Origin: an uncultured Bacillota bacterium
Lineage (GTDB): Bacteria > Bacillota > Clostridia > Oscillospirales > Oscillospiraceae
Direction: 5' to 3'
Length of the DNA: 64,000 bases
Assembly (NCBI GenBank): GCA_947073765.1
Contig: CAMTMZ010000004.1
Span: forward strand, 40,872 to 104,871
The first letter of the stretch is position 1. Each line of letters starts with the position of its first letter. The notes under the pieces are model-generated. The model saw only the letters and a list, made by a program, of their open reading frames with translations. It made no database searches and was not told the DNA's origin. The position numbers and the translations under genes are program-made. Positions 39,428-48,196 of the stretch are shown here, one piece after another.

Positions 39428-42070
39428 CTATTTAACGGCGGGTTCTCTGGCCGAGGTCCGCTCGCCCTTCCGTCCGGCGGCCTTGGCCCATTCACAGAGG
39501 GGAATGGGGGCAATGGCCAGCGCCAGGACGGTGCACCACTGGGCGGGGGTCATGGCGGTGACGGAAAACACCCCCTGAAGAGGCGGGATCAGCAGAACGG
39601 ACAGCTGCATGGCCATCCCTGCCAGAAAGGCCCGGTTCATGGCCGGGTTGGAGAGGAAGCCCTGGTCGAACAGGGAGCGGTCCTCGCTGCGGACGTTGAA
39701 AGCGTGGAACAGCTGGCACAGGGTGAGGGTGGCAAAAGCCATGGTGTTGGCCACAGCCCGTTCCGCGCCGGGCGCGGCCAGCCGGGTAAAGCCCAGAAAG
39801 TAGGCCGCCAGGGTGAGGCCGCCCACCATCAGGCCCTGCCAGGCCAGACGGAGGGAGAATTTTCGGTCGAAGAGGCCGGCGCTGGCGTCTCGGGGCTCCT
39901 CCTCCATCACCCCCTCCTCCACTGGCTCCACCCCCAGGGCCAGGGCGGGGAGGGAGTCGGTGACCAGGTTGAGCCACAGCAGCTGCACCGGGACCAGGGG
40001 CATCTGCCCAAAGCCCAGCAGGGTGGCGGCAAAGATGGTGAAGATCTCCCCAATGTTGCAGGAGAGCAGATAGTGGATGGCCTTGCGGATGTTGGCGTAG
40101 ATGCCCCGGCCCTCCTCAATGGCGGCCACAATGGTGGAAAAATTGTCGTCGGTCAGGATCATGTCCGCCGCGCCCTTGGCCACGTCGGTGCCGACGACCC
40201 CCATGGCGCAGCCGATGTCGGCGGTCTTCAGAGCGGGGGCGTCGTTTACCCCGTCGCCGGTCATGGCCACCACGCTGCCCCGCTTCTGCCAGGCCTGGAC
40301 AATACGCATTTTATGCTCCGGGGATACCCGGGCGAATACGGCGAACTTTTCAATGTCCGTCTCCAGCATCTCCTGGGTCATAAAATCCAGCTCTCCGCCG
40401 GTTACCGACCAGTCACCCGGGCGGGCAATGTTCAGCTCCTTGGCCACCGCTACGGCGGTGGCGCGGTGATCGCCGGTAATCATCACCGGGCGCACCCCGG
40501 CCAGGTGGCACTTGGCCACGGCGGCGCGCACCTCCGGCCGGGGCGGGTCCATCAGGCCGAACAGACCCAGGAAGGTGAGCTCACACTCAATTGTCCGGGG
40601 CTCCGGGCAGCGGGGCAGGGCGTCGAGCTCACGCCGGGCCACGGCGATCACCCGCAGGGCCCTGCCAGCCATTTCCTCGTTGGCGGCCAGAACCCGGGCG
40701 CGGTCAGCGGGGGTGAGGGGGCCTTTGGGGGTGGCGGAGCACCGCTCCAGCAGCACATCCGGGGCGCCCTTGACAAAGGCCGTCCAGCGCCCCGCCGGGC
40801 CGGTGTGGATGGTGGTCATCAGCTTGCGGTTGGAGTCGAAGGGGAGGTCCGCCGTCCGGGGCCAGTGCTCCAGCTCCCGGTTCTGGTCAACCCCGTCCCG
40901 GGCGGCGGCCACCACCAGGGCGCCCTCGGTGGGGTCGCCGGAGGCGGTGGGGGCCCCGGCCTTCCAGGCCAGGCGGGCGTCGGAACAGAGGCAGCCGGCC
41001 AGCATGGCGTCCCGCCGCCGGGCGCCGGGGGTGAGCCACACCTGCTGCACGGTCATGCGGTTCTGGGTGAGGGTGCCGGTTTTATCGGAGCAGATGACCC
41101 CGGCGCAGCCAAGGGTCTCCACGGCGGGGAGCTTTTTCACAATGGCGTTCCGCCCTGCCAGACGCTGGACCCCCAGGGCCAGAACAATGGTGACAATGGC
41201 GGGAAGGCCCTCCGGGATGGCGGCCACCGCCAGGGAGACGGCGGTGAGGAACATGTCCAAAAGGCCTTTCCCCTGAAACAGCCCCACCCCGAACATGACG
41301 GCGCACACCGACAAACACAGGAAGGACAGGGAACGGGAGATCTCCCCCATCCGCCGCTGGAGAGGGGTGTCCCCCTCGCCGGCCTCCAGAAGCAGGCCGG
41401 CGATATGGCCCATCTGGGTGTCCATGCCGGTGGCCACCACCAGGGCGGTGCCCCGGCCGGCGGTGATGAGGGTGCCGGAGAGGACCATGTTGATCCGGTC
41501 GCCCAGAGGGGCGCCGGAGGGCAGGACGTCCACCGGCCGCTTCTCCACCGGCACCGACTCCCCCGTCATGGCCGACTCATCGGCCTGGAGGCGGCTGCAC
41601 TCCAACAGTCTTGCGTCGGCGGGGACCTGATCCCCGGCCTCCAGCAAAATGACATCCCCCGGCACCAAGGAGGAGGCGGCCGCCCGCCGGGGCGCCCCCT
41701 CCCGCAGCACGGTGGCCTGGGGGGAGGACATCCGCCGCAGCTCCTCCAGGGCCTGCTGGGCGTGGTCCTCCTGGGTGATGGAGATGACGGCGTTTACCGC
41801 CACGATGACCAGAATAATGACGCCGTCCAGCCAGTCCTCCCCGCCGCTGGCCGCCAGGGAGAGGCCGGCCGCCGCCAGCAGCACCAGGATCATGGGGTCC
41901 TTCAGCTGGCCAAGAACCCGCAGGAGAAGGCCCGGAGGCTCGGGCTGGGGCAGCCGGTTGGGGCCGTACCGCGCGAGCCGCTGGGCGGCTTCCCGCTCCG
42001 ACAGGCCGCCTGGCCGGCTGTCCAGCTCCTTCATCACCTGTGAAAGCCGCAGGCTGTGCCAGTCGCTCAT
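39428..42070 (-). CDS. Cation-transporting P-type ATPase (calcium-type, P2A)
   Basis: An 880-residue ion pump. It has an N-terminal cation-ATPase domain ([18 protein letters not shown]), the actuator loop [10 protein letters not shown] (TGES), the membrane motif [18 protein letters not shown] (M4, PEGLP, about residue 283), the phosphorylation site [13 protein letters not shown] (about 330), nucleotide-domain [11 protein letters not shown], and the hinge [18 protein letters not shown] (about 608). The C-terminal six-helix domain has [13 protein letters not shown]. These fit SERCA-like bacterial calcium pumps; sodium or manganese cannot be excluded. Monocistronic, with a -10-like TATACT upstream but no good -35. 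Confidence 0.93.
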   Translation of the reverse strand: MSDWHSLRLSQVMKELDSRPGGLSEREAAQRLARYGPNRLPQPEPPGLLLRVLGQLKDPMILVLLAAAGLSLAASGGEDWLDGVIILVIVAVNAVISITQEDHAQQALEELRRMSSPQATVLREGAPRRAAASSLVPGDVILLEAGDQVPADARLLECSRLQADESAMTGESVPVEKRPVDVLPSGAPLGDRINMVLSGTLITAGRGTALVVATGMDTQMGHIAGLLLEAGEGDTPLQRRMGEISRSLSFLCLSVCAVMFGVGLFQGKGLLDMFLTAVSLAVAAIPEGLPAIVTIVLALGVQRLAGRNAIVKKLPAVETLGCAGVICSDKTGTLTQNRMTVQQVWLTPGARRRDAMLAGCLCSDARLAWKAGAPTASGDPTEGALVVAAARDGVDQNRELEHWPRTADLPFDSNRKLMTTIHTGPAGRWTAFVKGAPDVLLERCSATPKGPLTPADRARVLAANEEMAGRALRVIAVARRELDALPRCPEPRTIECELTFLGLFGLMDPPRPEVRAAVAKCHLAGVRPVMITGDHRATAVAVAKELNIARPGDWSVTGGELDFMTQEMLETDIEKFAVFARVSPEHKMRIVQAWQKRGSVVAMTGDGVNDAPALKTADIGCAMGVVGTDVAKGAADMILTDDNFSTIVAAIEEGRGIYANIRKAIHYLLSCNIGEIFTIFAATLLGFGQMPLVPVQLLWLNLVTDSLPALALGVEPVEEGVMEEEPRDASAGLFDRKFSLRLAWQGLMVGGLTLAAYFLGFTRLAAPGAERAVANTMAFATLTLCQLFHAFNVRSEDRSLFDQGFLSNPAMNRAFLAGMAMQLSVLLIPPLQGVFSVTAMTPAQWCTVLALAIAPIPLCEWAKAAGRKGERTSAREPAVK

Positions 42071-42146
42071 GACGCCACTCTCCCTTCCAATTTCTTCCAG
42101 TATAGCGGAGGCATGTCCAATTTTTAGGGGAAATAAGTCGAGGGAG

Positions 42147-42181
42147 AAAAAATGTCCCGCCGGGAGGGGGTCCCGGCGGGC
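42147..42181 (-). terminator. Intrinsic terminator after spoIIP
   Basis: Minus strand: GCCCGCCGGGA (42181-42171), short C-rich loop, TCCCGGCGGGAC (42165-42154), then ATTTTTT (42152-42147). Strong. Confidence 0.9.
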
Positions 42182-42184
42182 TGC

Positions 42185-43342
42185 CTATTGCTTCATGTCC
42201 AGCAGGGTTCTGGCCACATTGTCGGCCCAGAGGCGGGCGCCGGCGACGGCCTCGGTGAGAGAGTTGCCATGGCCCCCCACCTCTACCAGAATGGAGCCGG
42301 GAGAGAGCTGCTGATTATACCGGCTCTTGCGCAGCACGGTGGGCCGGACCAGACTGGTGTACCCCTTTACCAGGTTCTTCTGGAGATGAAGGGCGAAGGC
42401 CATATTGTCCCGCCACCGGGGATGGGCCGCGCCACCCGCGTCGGTGCCCAGCACCATCATGACCTGGGCCACCTTCTGCCCGGCCTCGGTGGATACCAGC
42501 TTGTAGACCTCGCCGTCACTTCCCACCAGCGCGTCCCGGTGGACGTCAAAGACTACTTTAATGGTGGGATACCGCTCCAGCCACTGCTCCACCAACGCCT
42601 TGGACCGGTCGTAGGCCCCGTTGTAGGAGGGATAGTCGCACAGAGTGGTGTCATGGATGACCTGGAAGCCGTAGGCGCGGAAGACGGTGGCCATTTCCTC
42701 CCCCACCCGGACCACGTTGTGGGTGCAGTCGGTGGTTCGGTAGGGGTCGCTCTCCTCGTAGAGGTCTCCGTCTGTCATGGAGTAGGCCTCACTGCCGTGG
42801 GTGTGGACGATCAAAATCTGGGGGCCCTCCCCCAGGGAGACGTCTGTGGTCCCCTCCTGGAGCAGGGAGGCGTCCAGCTCCAGGTCGGTGCGGTTGTAGA
42901 CATAGACCTTGCCGTCCTGGAGGTAGTGACTGCCCTGCTTGCCCTGGCCGGTCATCTCCACAATACCCTCGCCGCCGGGGATGGGCTGGAGGTCGGGCTG
43001 TTCCTCATCCTCGTCTCCAGAGGGGTCGGGGGCGCCGGATGTGCCGCCCTCCGGCTCCGTGCCGGGCTCCCCCAGGGCCAGCACCGGGCCCTCCCCCGCC
43101 GCCAGCAGAGGGGAGGCCCGCAGCAGCAGACGGCCCCAGCCAGTCAGCCCCTGCCGTGCGCCGGGGAGCTCTCCCAGCTGAGAGGCCATCAGGGATGCGG
43201 CCAGGGCGGGATCCTCCCCCAGGGCGGCCAGACGGCCGCCCACGCCGGTGAGGTCGGCGGTCAGGCTGAGGGTCCAGGCCGCCGCCAGTGTCAGGCCCAG
43301 GGCCACCCCCCGGCGCAGGGCCCGTCCAACCTTGTTCTCCAT
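42185..43342 (-). CDS. spoIIP: Stage II sporulation protein P
   Basis: Peptidoglycan amidase/endopeptidase of the DMP complex (SpoIID-SpoIIM-SpoIIP) that drives engulfment of the forespore. The 385-residue protein has an N-terminal membrane segment (about residues 10-30), a variable A/G/E-rich linker (about 30-125) and the SpoIIP catalytic domain with ILIVHTHGSEAY (about 167-178), VVFDVHRDA and a late ILVEVGGHGNSL block. I chose the ATG at 43340-43342, with AAGGAGTGGTATC upstream, over a longer open frame. Its presence suggests the organism can form spores or descends from spore formers. Confidence 0.93.
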   Translation of the reverse strand: MENKVGRALRRGVALGLTLAAAWTLSLTADLTGVGGRLAALGEDPALAASLMASQLGELPGARQGLTGWGRLLLRASPLLAAGEGPVLALGEPGTEPEGGTSGAPDPSGDEDEEQPDLQPIPGGEGIVEMTGQGKQGSHYLQDGKVYVYNRTDLELDASLLQEGTTDVSLGEGPQILIVHTHGSEAYSMTDGDLYEESDPYRTTDCTHNVVRVGEEMATVFRAYGFQVIHDTTLCDYPSYNGAYDRSKALVEQWLERYPTIKVVFDVHRDALVGSDGEVYKLVSTEAGQKVAQVMMVLGTDAGGAAHPRWRDNMAFALHLQKNLVKGYTSLVRPTVLRKSRYNQQLSPGSILVEVGGHGNSLTEAVAGARLWADNVARTLLDMKQ

Positions 43343-43425
43343 GATACCACTCCTTATCCTGCGTATGCTGCGGTGATACCAACTTATGTGCTCCGGAGAC
43401 GGGATATGACCCATGTGAAAATTCC

Positions 43426-43454
43426 TTGTGTTTTGAAGGAAAGAATAGTATAAT
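43426..43454 (+). promoter_or_regulatory. Sigma-A type promoter for miaB
   Basis: TTGTGT (43426-43431), 17-base spacer, TATAAT (43449-43454), 36 bases before the miaB ATG. The region is shared with the divergent spoIIP gene. Confidence 0.75.
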
Positions 43455-43489
43455 GTATGAGTTAAAATAGTGTCCTTTTGGAGGTTTTT

Positions 43490-44899
43490 ATGGAACGCAC
43501 CACCGTGATTTCTCCCGCCGATGTGGAACAGCAGCTGGAACACTGCCGGGCAGTGGCCCGGCTGACGGCCCAATGGGCGCAAAAGCCCCTGGCCTTTGTG
43601 GATACCTACGGCTGCCAGCAGAATGAGGCCGACTCAGAGCGGATCCGGGGCTACCTGGCCCGGATGGGCTTTGGCTTTACCGACAGCGAGGAGGAGGCCC
43701 GGATTATCGTCATCAACACCTGCGCCATCCGGGAGCACGCGGAGCAGCGGGTGTTCGGCAATGTGGGGGCCCTGGTCCACGTGAAGCGGCGGCATCCGGA
43801 CACCCTCATCTGTCTGTGCGGATGCATGGTGCAGCAGCCCCACGCGGCCCAGAGGCTGCGGGAGTCCTACCGCCATGTGGATCTGGTTTTCGGCCCCCAC
43901 GCCCTCTGGAAGTTTCCGGAGATGATCCGCACCCTGCTTACCCAGCGGGGGCGGCTGTTTTCCGTTCAGGACGAGGCCGGGTCTATCGCCGAGGGTATCC
44001 CGGTGGCGCGGCAGGACAGGATCAAGGCCTGGGTGTCCATCATGTACGGCTGCAACAACTTCTGCGCCTACTGCGTTGTGCCCTATGTCCGGGGACGGGA
44101 GCGCTCCCGAAAGCCGGAGGACATCCTGGCCGAGGTGGAGCGGCTGGTGGGGGAGGGCTATAAGGATATCACCCTGCTGGGCCAGAACGTGAATTCCTAC
44201 GGAAAGGACCTGGAGAAGCCGGTGGACTTTGCCGCCCTGCTGGAGGCGGTGAACGCCATCCCAGGGGACTTCCTCATCCGGTTTATGACCTCCCACCCCA
44301 AGGACGCCACCCAGCGGCTGTTTGAGACCATGGCCCGGTGCGGGAAGGTGGCCCCGGTGCTCCACCTCCCCTTCCAGGCGGGGAACGACCGGGTGCTCCA
44401 GGTGATGAACCGCCGCCACACCCGGGCGGAATATCTGGAAAAGATACAAGCCGTCAGAGCCCTGATTCCCGATATCGTACTCACCTCTGACATTATTGTG
44501 GGCTTTCCCGGGGAGACCACCGAGGAGTTTGAGGACACGCTCAAGGTGCTGGAGGAGGTCCGGTTCGACGCCCTGTTCACCTTCATATACTCCCCCCGGG
44601 CAGGCACCCCCGCCGCCCAAATGGACGACCCCATGCCCCGGGAGGAGAAGCTGGCCAACTTCAACCGCCTCACCGCCCTCCAGGACCGGATCTCTGAGGA
44701 GAAGCACGCCGCCTATGTGGGCCGGACGGTGCGCTGCCTGATTGACGGCCGCAGCGATGATGAGCGGTATGACCTTACCGCCCGCACCCCCGGCAACCGG
44801 CTGGTCCGGATCAACGGGGACCCGTCCGCCCTGGGGCAGTTCCGGGATGTGAGCATCACCGGGGCCAACAAGTGGTCGCTGTTTGGAGAATTGGTATAA
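43490..44899 (+). CDS. miaB: tRNA-2-methylthio-N6-dimethylallyladenosine synthase
   Basis: Radical SAM methylthiotransferase that adds the 2-methylthio group to i6A37 of tRNA, after MiaA. The 469 residues have the N-terminal UPF0004 domain with three cluster cysteines (DTYGCQQNEAD, INTCAIRE, LCGCMV), the radical SAM motif IMYGCNNFCAYCVVPYVRGRERSR (about residues 183-206) and a C-terminal TRAM domain (HAAYVGRTVRCLIDG). The ATG at 43490 follows TTTTGGAGGTTTTT. Its partner miaA is 6 kb downstream in the same direction. The last codons contain the likely mutS promoter. Confidence 0.96.
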   Translation: MERTTVISPADVEQQLEHCRAVARLTAQWAQKPLAFVDTYGCQQNEADSERIRGYLARMGFGFTDSEEEARIIVINTCAIREHAEQRVFGNVGALVHVKRRHPDTLICLCGCMVQQPHAAQRLRESYRHVDLVFGPHALWKFPEMIRTLLTQRGRLFSVQDEAGSIAEGIPVARQDRIKAWVSIMYGCNNFCAYCVVPYVRGRERSRKPEDILAEVERLVGEGYKDITLLGQNVNSYGKDLEKPVDFAALLEAVNAIPGDFLIRFMTSHPKDATQRLFETMARCGKVAPVLHLPFQAGNDRVLQVMNRRHTRAEYLEKIQAVRALIPDIVLTSDIIVGFPGETTEEFEDTLKVLEEVRFDALFTFIYSPRAGTPAAQMDDPMPREEKLANFNRLTALQDRISEEKHAAYVGRTVRCLIDGRSDDERYDLTARTPGNRLVRINGDPSALGQFRDVSITGANKWSLFGELV

Positions 44900-44900
44900 T
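44892..44900 (+). promoter_or_regulatory. Extended -10 promoter for mutS
   Basis: TGG-TATAAT (44892-44900) is a perfect extended -10 element overlapping the miaB stop codon. The -35 region at 17 bases upstream is poor, as is usual for extended -10 promoters. It would give a leader of about 130 bases that includes the hexamer array. Confidence 0.55.
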
Positions 44901-44943
44901 CTGGGCGCTTAGTTGTACGTTTTTGTGCAATGAGAGCACGCAC

Positions 44944-44997
44944 AATGATAATGTAAATGTCAATGTTAAAGTAAAAGCCAATGCTAATGTAAATGTG
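44944..44997 (+). repeat. AT-rich hexamer tandem array before mutS (nine units)
   Basis: Nine in-register six-base units run without a break: AATGAT, AATGTA, AATGTC, AATGTT, AAAGTA, AAAGCC, AATGCT, AATGTA, AATGTG. The consensus is AA(T/A)G(T/C)N. The array is strikingly AT-rich for this genome and lies in the miaB-mutS spacer, 41 bases before the mutS start. The units are diverged, so it looks like an old expansion rather than an active slippage tract. Confidence 0.85.
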
Positions 44998-45037
44998 CCG
45001 CGGACAGCGCGGCCCACGGAAAGAGAGAAGGTGCCCC

Positions 45038-47686
45038 ATGCCGGAGCTTACCCCCATGATGCAGCAATATCTGGACATCAAGGCCCAGAATCCGGATTCC
45101 ATTTTGTTTTTCCGGCTGGGGGACTTTTATGAGATGTTCAATGAGGACGCCAAGCTGGTGTCCAGGGAGCTGGACCTGACCCTGACCACCCGGGACCGGA
45201 ACAAGCCCCCGGAGCAGCGCACCCCCATGTGCGGTGTGCCCTACCACTCCTGCGACAGCTACATCGCCCGGCTTATCGCCAAAGGCTACAAGGTGGCTAT
45301 CTGCGAGCAGACCGAGGATCCCGCCCAGGCCAGGGGACTGGTGGACCGGGATATTATCCGGGTGATCACCCCGGGCACAGTAATTTCTTCTTCCATGCTG
45401 GAGGACAGCAGGAACAACTACATCTGCGCCGTCTATGCTGACTCGGCCGCCTTTGGCCTGTGCCTGTGTGACATCTCCACCGGGGAGATGTATGCGTCTT
45501 CCTTCCCCGCCGGTGAGGAGGGACTGGGACATCTGGAAAACGAGCTGGCCCGCTTCCACCCCGCCGAGGCGGTGCTGTCCTCCGGGGCTTGGAACGCGGA
45601 GGGGCTGGTTCCCTTCCTGAAAGAGCGGCTGGGCTGCCTGTGCGAAAACGGCGGCGAGGCCCGGTTCCGTGTGGGGGCGGCCCGGCCCCTGGCGGAGCGG
45701 CAGTTTAAGGCCGGCCTCCAGGACGTCCCCGCCCAGGACGAGGCCGCCATCCAGGCCGCCGGGGGACTGCTGGCTTACCTCTACGAGACCCAAAAGACCG
45801 ATTTGAGTCACATTTCTGCCCTCACCTACTACACCGCCGGGCAGTTTATGGAGCTGGACCTCACTGCCCGGCAGACGCTGGAGCTCACCGCCACCATGCG
45901 GGGCAAGGAGAAAAAGGGCTCCCTGCTGTGGGTGCTGGACAAGACCAAAACCGCCATGGGCGGCCGGCTGCTCCGGGGCTGGCTGGAGCGGCCCCTCCTC
46001 TCCCCGGCCCGCATCGCCCGGCGGCAGCAGGGGGTGGCCGACCTGGTGGAGGACGCCATCACCCGGGAGGAGCTCTCCCTGGCCCTGCGGGAGGTCACCG
46101 ACCTGGAGCGGCTGGTGGGAAAGGTGGTATACGGCTCCGCCGGGAGCCGGGATCTGGCCGCCCTGTCCGCCGGGCTGGGACGGCTGCCCCGCATCCGGGA
46201 CTTGCTCTCCCACTGCCCATCCCCCCTGCTCCAGCAGCTGAGGGGGGAGCTGGACGACCTGCCGGAGCTGTGCGCCCAGCTGGACGGCGGCCTGCGGGAT
46301 GAGGAGGACAAGCCGCTGCCCTTCTCCGTGCGGGAGGGGGGATTTATCCGCCCGGGCTACAACCCCAAGGTGGATGAGCTGCGGGATCTGCTCGCCAACG
46401 CCAACGGCCACATCATTGATATGGAGGTCAAGGTGAAGGAGCGGACCGGCATCAAGAACATGAAGATCACCTCCAACAAGGTGTTCGGCTACTACATCGA
46501 GGTGGCCAAATCTCAAACCGGACTGGTACCCGATCACTGGACGAGGAAGCAGACCACGGTGAACGCCGAACGGTACATCTCCCCGGAGCTGAAGGAGCTG
46601 GAACATGCCATCCTCTCCGCCCAGGACCAGGTGACCGCCCTGGAGTATCAGCTGTTCTGCCAGCTGAAGGAGGCGGTCTGCGCCCAGGTGGAGCGGATCC
46701 AGAAGACCGCCGCTGCCCTGGCTCAGGTGGATGTGCTCCAGTCCTTTGCCGCCGTGGCCGCGGCCAACGGCTACTGTATGCCCCAGGTGGACAGCTCCGA
46801 GACCCTGACCATCGTGGAGGGCCGCCACCCGGTGGTGGAGAAGATGCTCAAGGGGACTCCCTTTGTCCCCAACGATACCCACATGGACGGGGGGGAGGAT
46901 CTGGCCGCCATCATCACCGGCCCCAACATGGCGGGCAAGTCCACCTACATGCGCCAGGTGGCCCTCATTGTCCTCATGGCCCAGATAGGCTCCTTTGTCC
47001 CCGCCCGCTCCGCCCGCGTCGGGGTGGTGGACCGGGTGTTTACCCGCATCGGGGCCAGCGACGACCTGGCATCGGGACAGTCCACCTTTATGGTGGAGAT
47101 GACCGAGGTGGCCGCCCTGCTCAACCACGCCACAAGGAAGTCTCTGCTCATTCTGGATGAGATCGGCCGGGGCACCTCTACCTACGACGGCATGGCCATC
47201 GCCCGGGCGGTGCTGGAGCACTGCGCCGATAAAAAGCGGCTGGGGGCCAAGACCCTCTTTGCCACCCACTACCATGAGCTCACCGCCCTGGAGGGGGACA
47301 TCCCTGGGGTGAAAAACTACAACATCGCCGCCAAAAAGCGGGGGGGAGACGTGATTTTCCTGCGGAAAATCGTCCGGGGCGGGGCCGACCAGAGCTACGG
47401 TGTGGAGGTGGCCAAGCTGGCCGGGGTGCCCGAGCGGGTGGTCCGCCGGGCCCGGGAGATTCTGGAGGAGCTGGAATCGGGCGCAGGGGGCGACGACTCC
47501 GGCGCGCCGTCCAATCGTTCTATGCGGGCGGCCGGGCCGCCGGCCCCGACAGACCAGCTCTCTCTGGGGGATCTGGGGGGCGAGACCGTGCTGAAAAAGC
47601 TGCGGATGACCGATGTGAACATTCTCTCCCCCATCGAGGCCCTCAACCTGCTGGCCGAGCTGAAGCAGGATTTGAACGGAGGGTGA
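45038..47686 (+). CDS. mutS: DNA mismatch repair protein MutS
   Basis: Recognises mismatches and small loops and activates MutL. The 882 residues have the mismatch-contact Phe-x-Glu in RLGDFYEMF (about residues 27-35), connector and lever domains, the clamp (about 420-540), the P-loop GPNMAGKSTYMRQ (about 627-639), Walker B LLILDEIGRGTSTYDG (about 705-720) and a C-terminal dimerisation tail with LSLGDLGG and EALNLLAELKQDL. I use the ATG at 45038, preceded by AGAGAGAAGGTGCCCC; an open frame extends further upstream but starts in the repeat spacer. Confidence 0.97.
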   Translation: MPELTPMMQQYLDIKAQNPDSILFFRLGDFYEMFNEDAKLVSRELDLTLTTRDRNKPPEQRTPMCGVPYHSCDSYIARLIAKGYKVAICEQTEDPAQARGLVDRDIIRVITPGTVISSSMLEDSRNNYICAVYADSAAFGLCLCDISTGEMYASSFPAGEEGLGHLENELARFHPAEAVLSSGAWNAEGLVPFLKERLGCLCENGGEARFRVGAARPLAERQFKAGLQDVPAQDEAAIQAAGGLLAYLYETQKTDLSHISALTYYTAGQFMELDLTARQTLELTATMRGKEKKGSLLWVLDKTKTAMGGRLLRGWLERPLLSPARIARRQQGVADLVEDAITREELSLALREVTDLERLVGKVVYGSAGSRDLAALSAGLGRLPRIRDLLSHCPSPLLQQLRGELDDLPELCAQLDGGLRDEEDKPLPFSVREGGFIRPGYNPKVDELRDLLANANGHIIDMEVKVKERTGIKNMKITSNKVFGYYIEVAKSQTGLVPDHWTRKQTTVNAERYISPELKELEHAILSAQDQVTALEYQLFCQLKEAVCAQVERIQKTAAALAQVDVLQSFAAVAAANGYCMPQVDSSETLTIVEGRHPVVEKMLKGTPFVPNDTHMDGGEDLAAIITGPNMAGKSTYMRQVALIVLMAQIGSFVPARSARVGVVDRVFTRIGASDDLASGQSTFMVEMTEVAALLNHATRKSLLILDEIGRGTSTYDGMAIARAVLEHCADKKRLGAKTLFATHYHELTALEGDIPGVKNYNIAAKKRGGDVIFLRKIVRGGADQSYGVEVAKLAGVPERVVRRAREILEELESGAGGDDSGAPSNRSMRAAGPPAPTDQLSLGDLGGETVLKKLRMTDVNILSPIEALNLLAELKQDLNGG

Positions 47687-47692
47687 CTTCCC

Positions 47693-48193
47693 ATGGATCT
47701 CCACACCCACTACATTATGGATCTGCGCCGCCCGGCCAGCCGGCTGGAGATGGTTGTCATCGTCCTGGACGCCTTGGCCGCGGTCTTTCTGCTGCTCTTC
47801 GGGCTGTTGAAGCTTTTTACTATTCCCATGCGCGGCGGGGAGCCCTGGATGTTTGGGGTGACCGGCCTGCTTCTGCTGTTTGCCGCCATACCCTGCACGG
47901 TGATCGCCCGGCGTCAGGGCCGGCGGCGGAAGTGGCTGCGCCGCAGCGGCTTTCCGGCGCAGGGGCGGGTGATCAAGGTGACGTGCCATCGCTGCGTCAA
48001 CTACGGCAATCAGCGCCATCCCTGGACTGTTCTGTGCCAATACCGGTACGAGGGAGAGACCTACACGGTCCGCAGCACCTTTCTGTGGGAGGAGCCGGCT
48101 GGCTCCGCCGCGAAAATCTTTCTGGACCAGGAGCGGCCCGGACGGGCCTGGGTAGACCCGGAGTCCCTGCAATATGAGATGAGATCGAGGTAA
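47693..48193 (+). CDS. Unknown membrane protein (DUF3592-like) between mutS and mutL
   Basis: A 166-residue protein with two membrane segments (about residues 20-43 and 55-72), a basic loop (RRQGRRRKWLRR) and a C-terminal beta domain with GRVIKVTCHRCVNYGN, VLCQYRYEGETYTVRS and a short KIFLDQERPGRAWVDPES ending. The pattern of two helices plus an outer SH3-like beta domain containing a YxxxGxxYxxxS line and a later AxVDP resembles DUF3592 proteins. It starts six bases after mutS and stops three bases before mutL, so it is in the operon, but no repair role is implied. Confidence 0.72.
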   Translation: MDLHTHYIMDLRRPASRLEMVVIVLDALAAVFLLLFGLLKLFTIPMRGGEPWMFGVTGLLLLFAAIPCTVIARRQGRRRKWLRRSGFPAQGRVIKVTCHRCVNYGNQRHPWTVLCQYRYEGETYTVRSTFLWEEPAGSAAKIFLDQERPGRAWVDPESLQYEMRSR

Positions 48194-48196
48194 ATT

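Noticed and set aside
43343..43582. Longer N-terminus for spoIIP reaching to 43582
   Set aside because: The extension would cross the miaB promoter and start, and the ATG at 43342 has a strong ribosome site followed by a normal membrane anchor.
44872..45132. A protein with Asn-Val repeats encoded by the hexamer array
   Set aside because: The frame overlaps the end of miaB and the start of mutS, has no ribosome site, and the repeat translation is just a result of the six-base unit.
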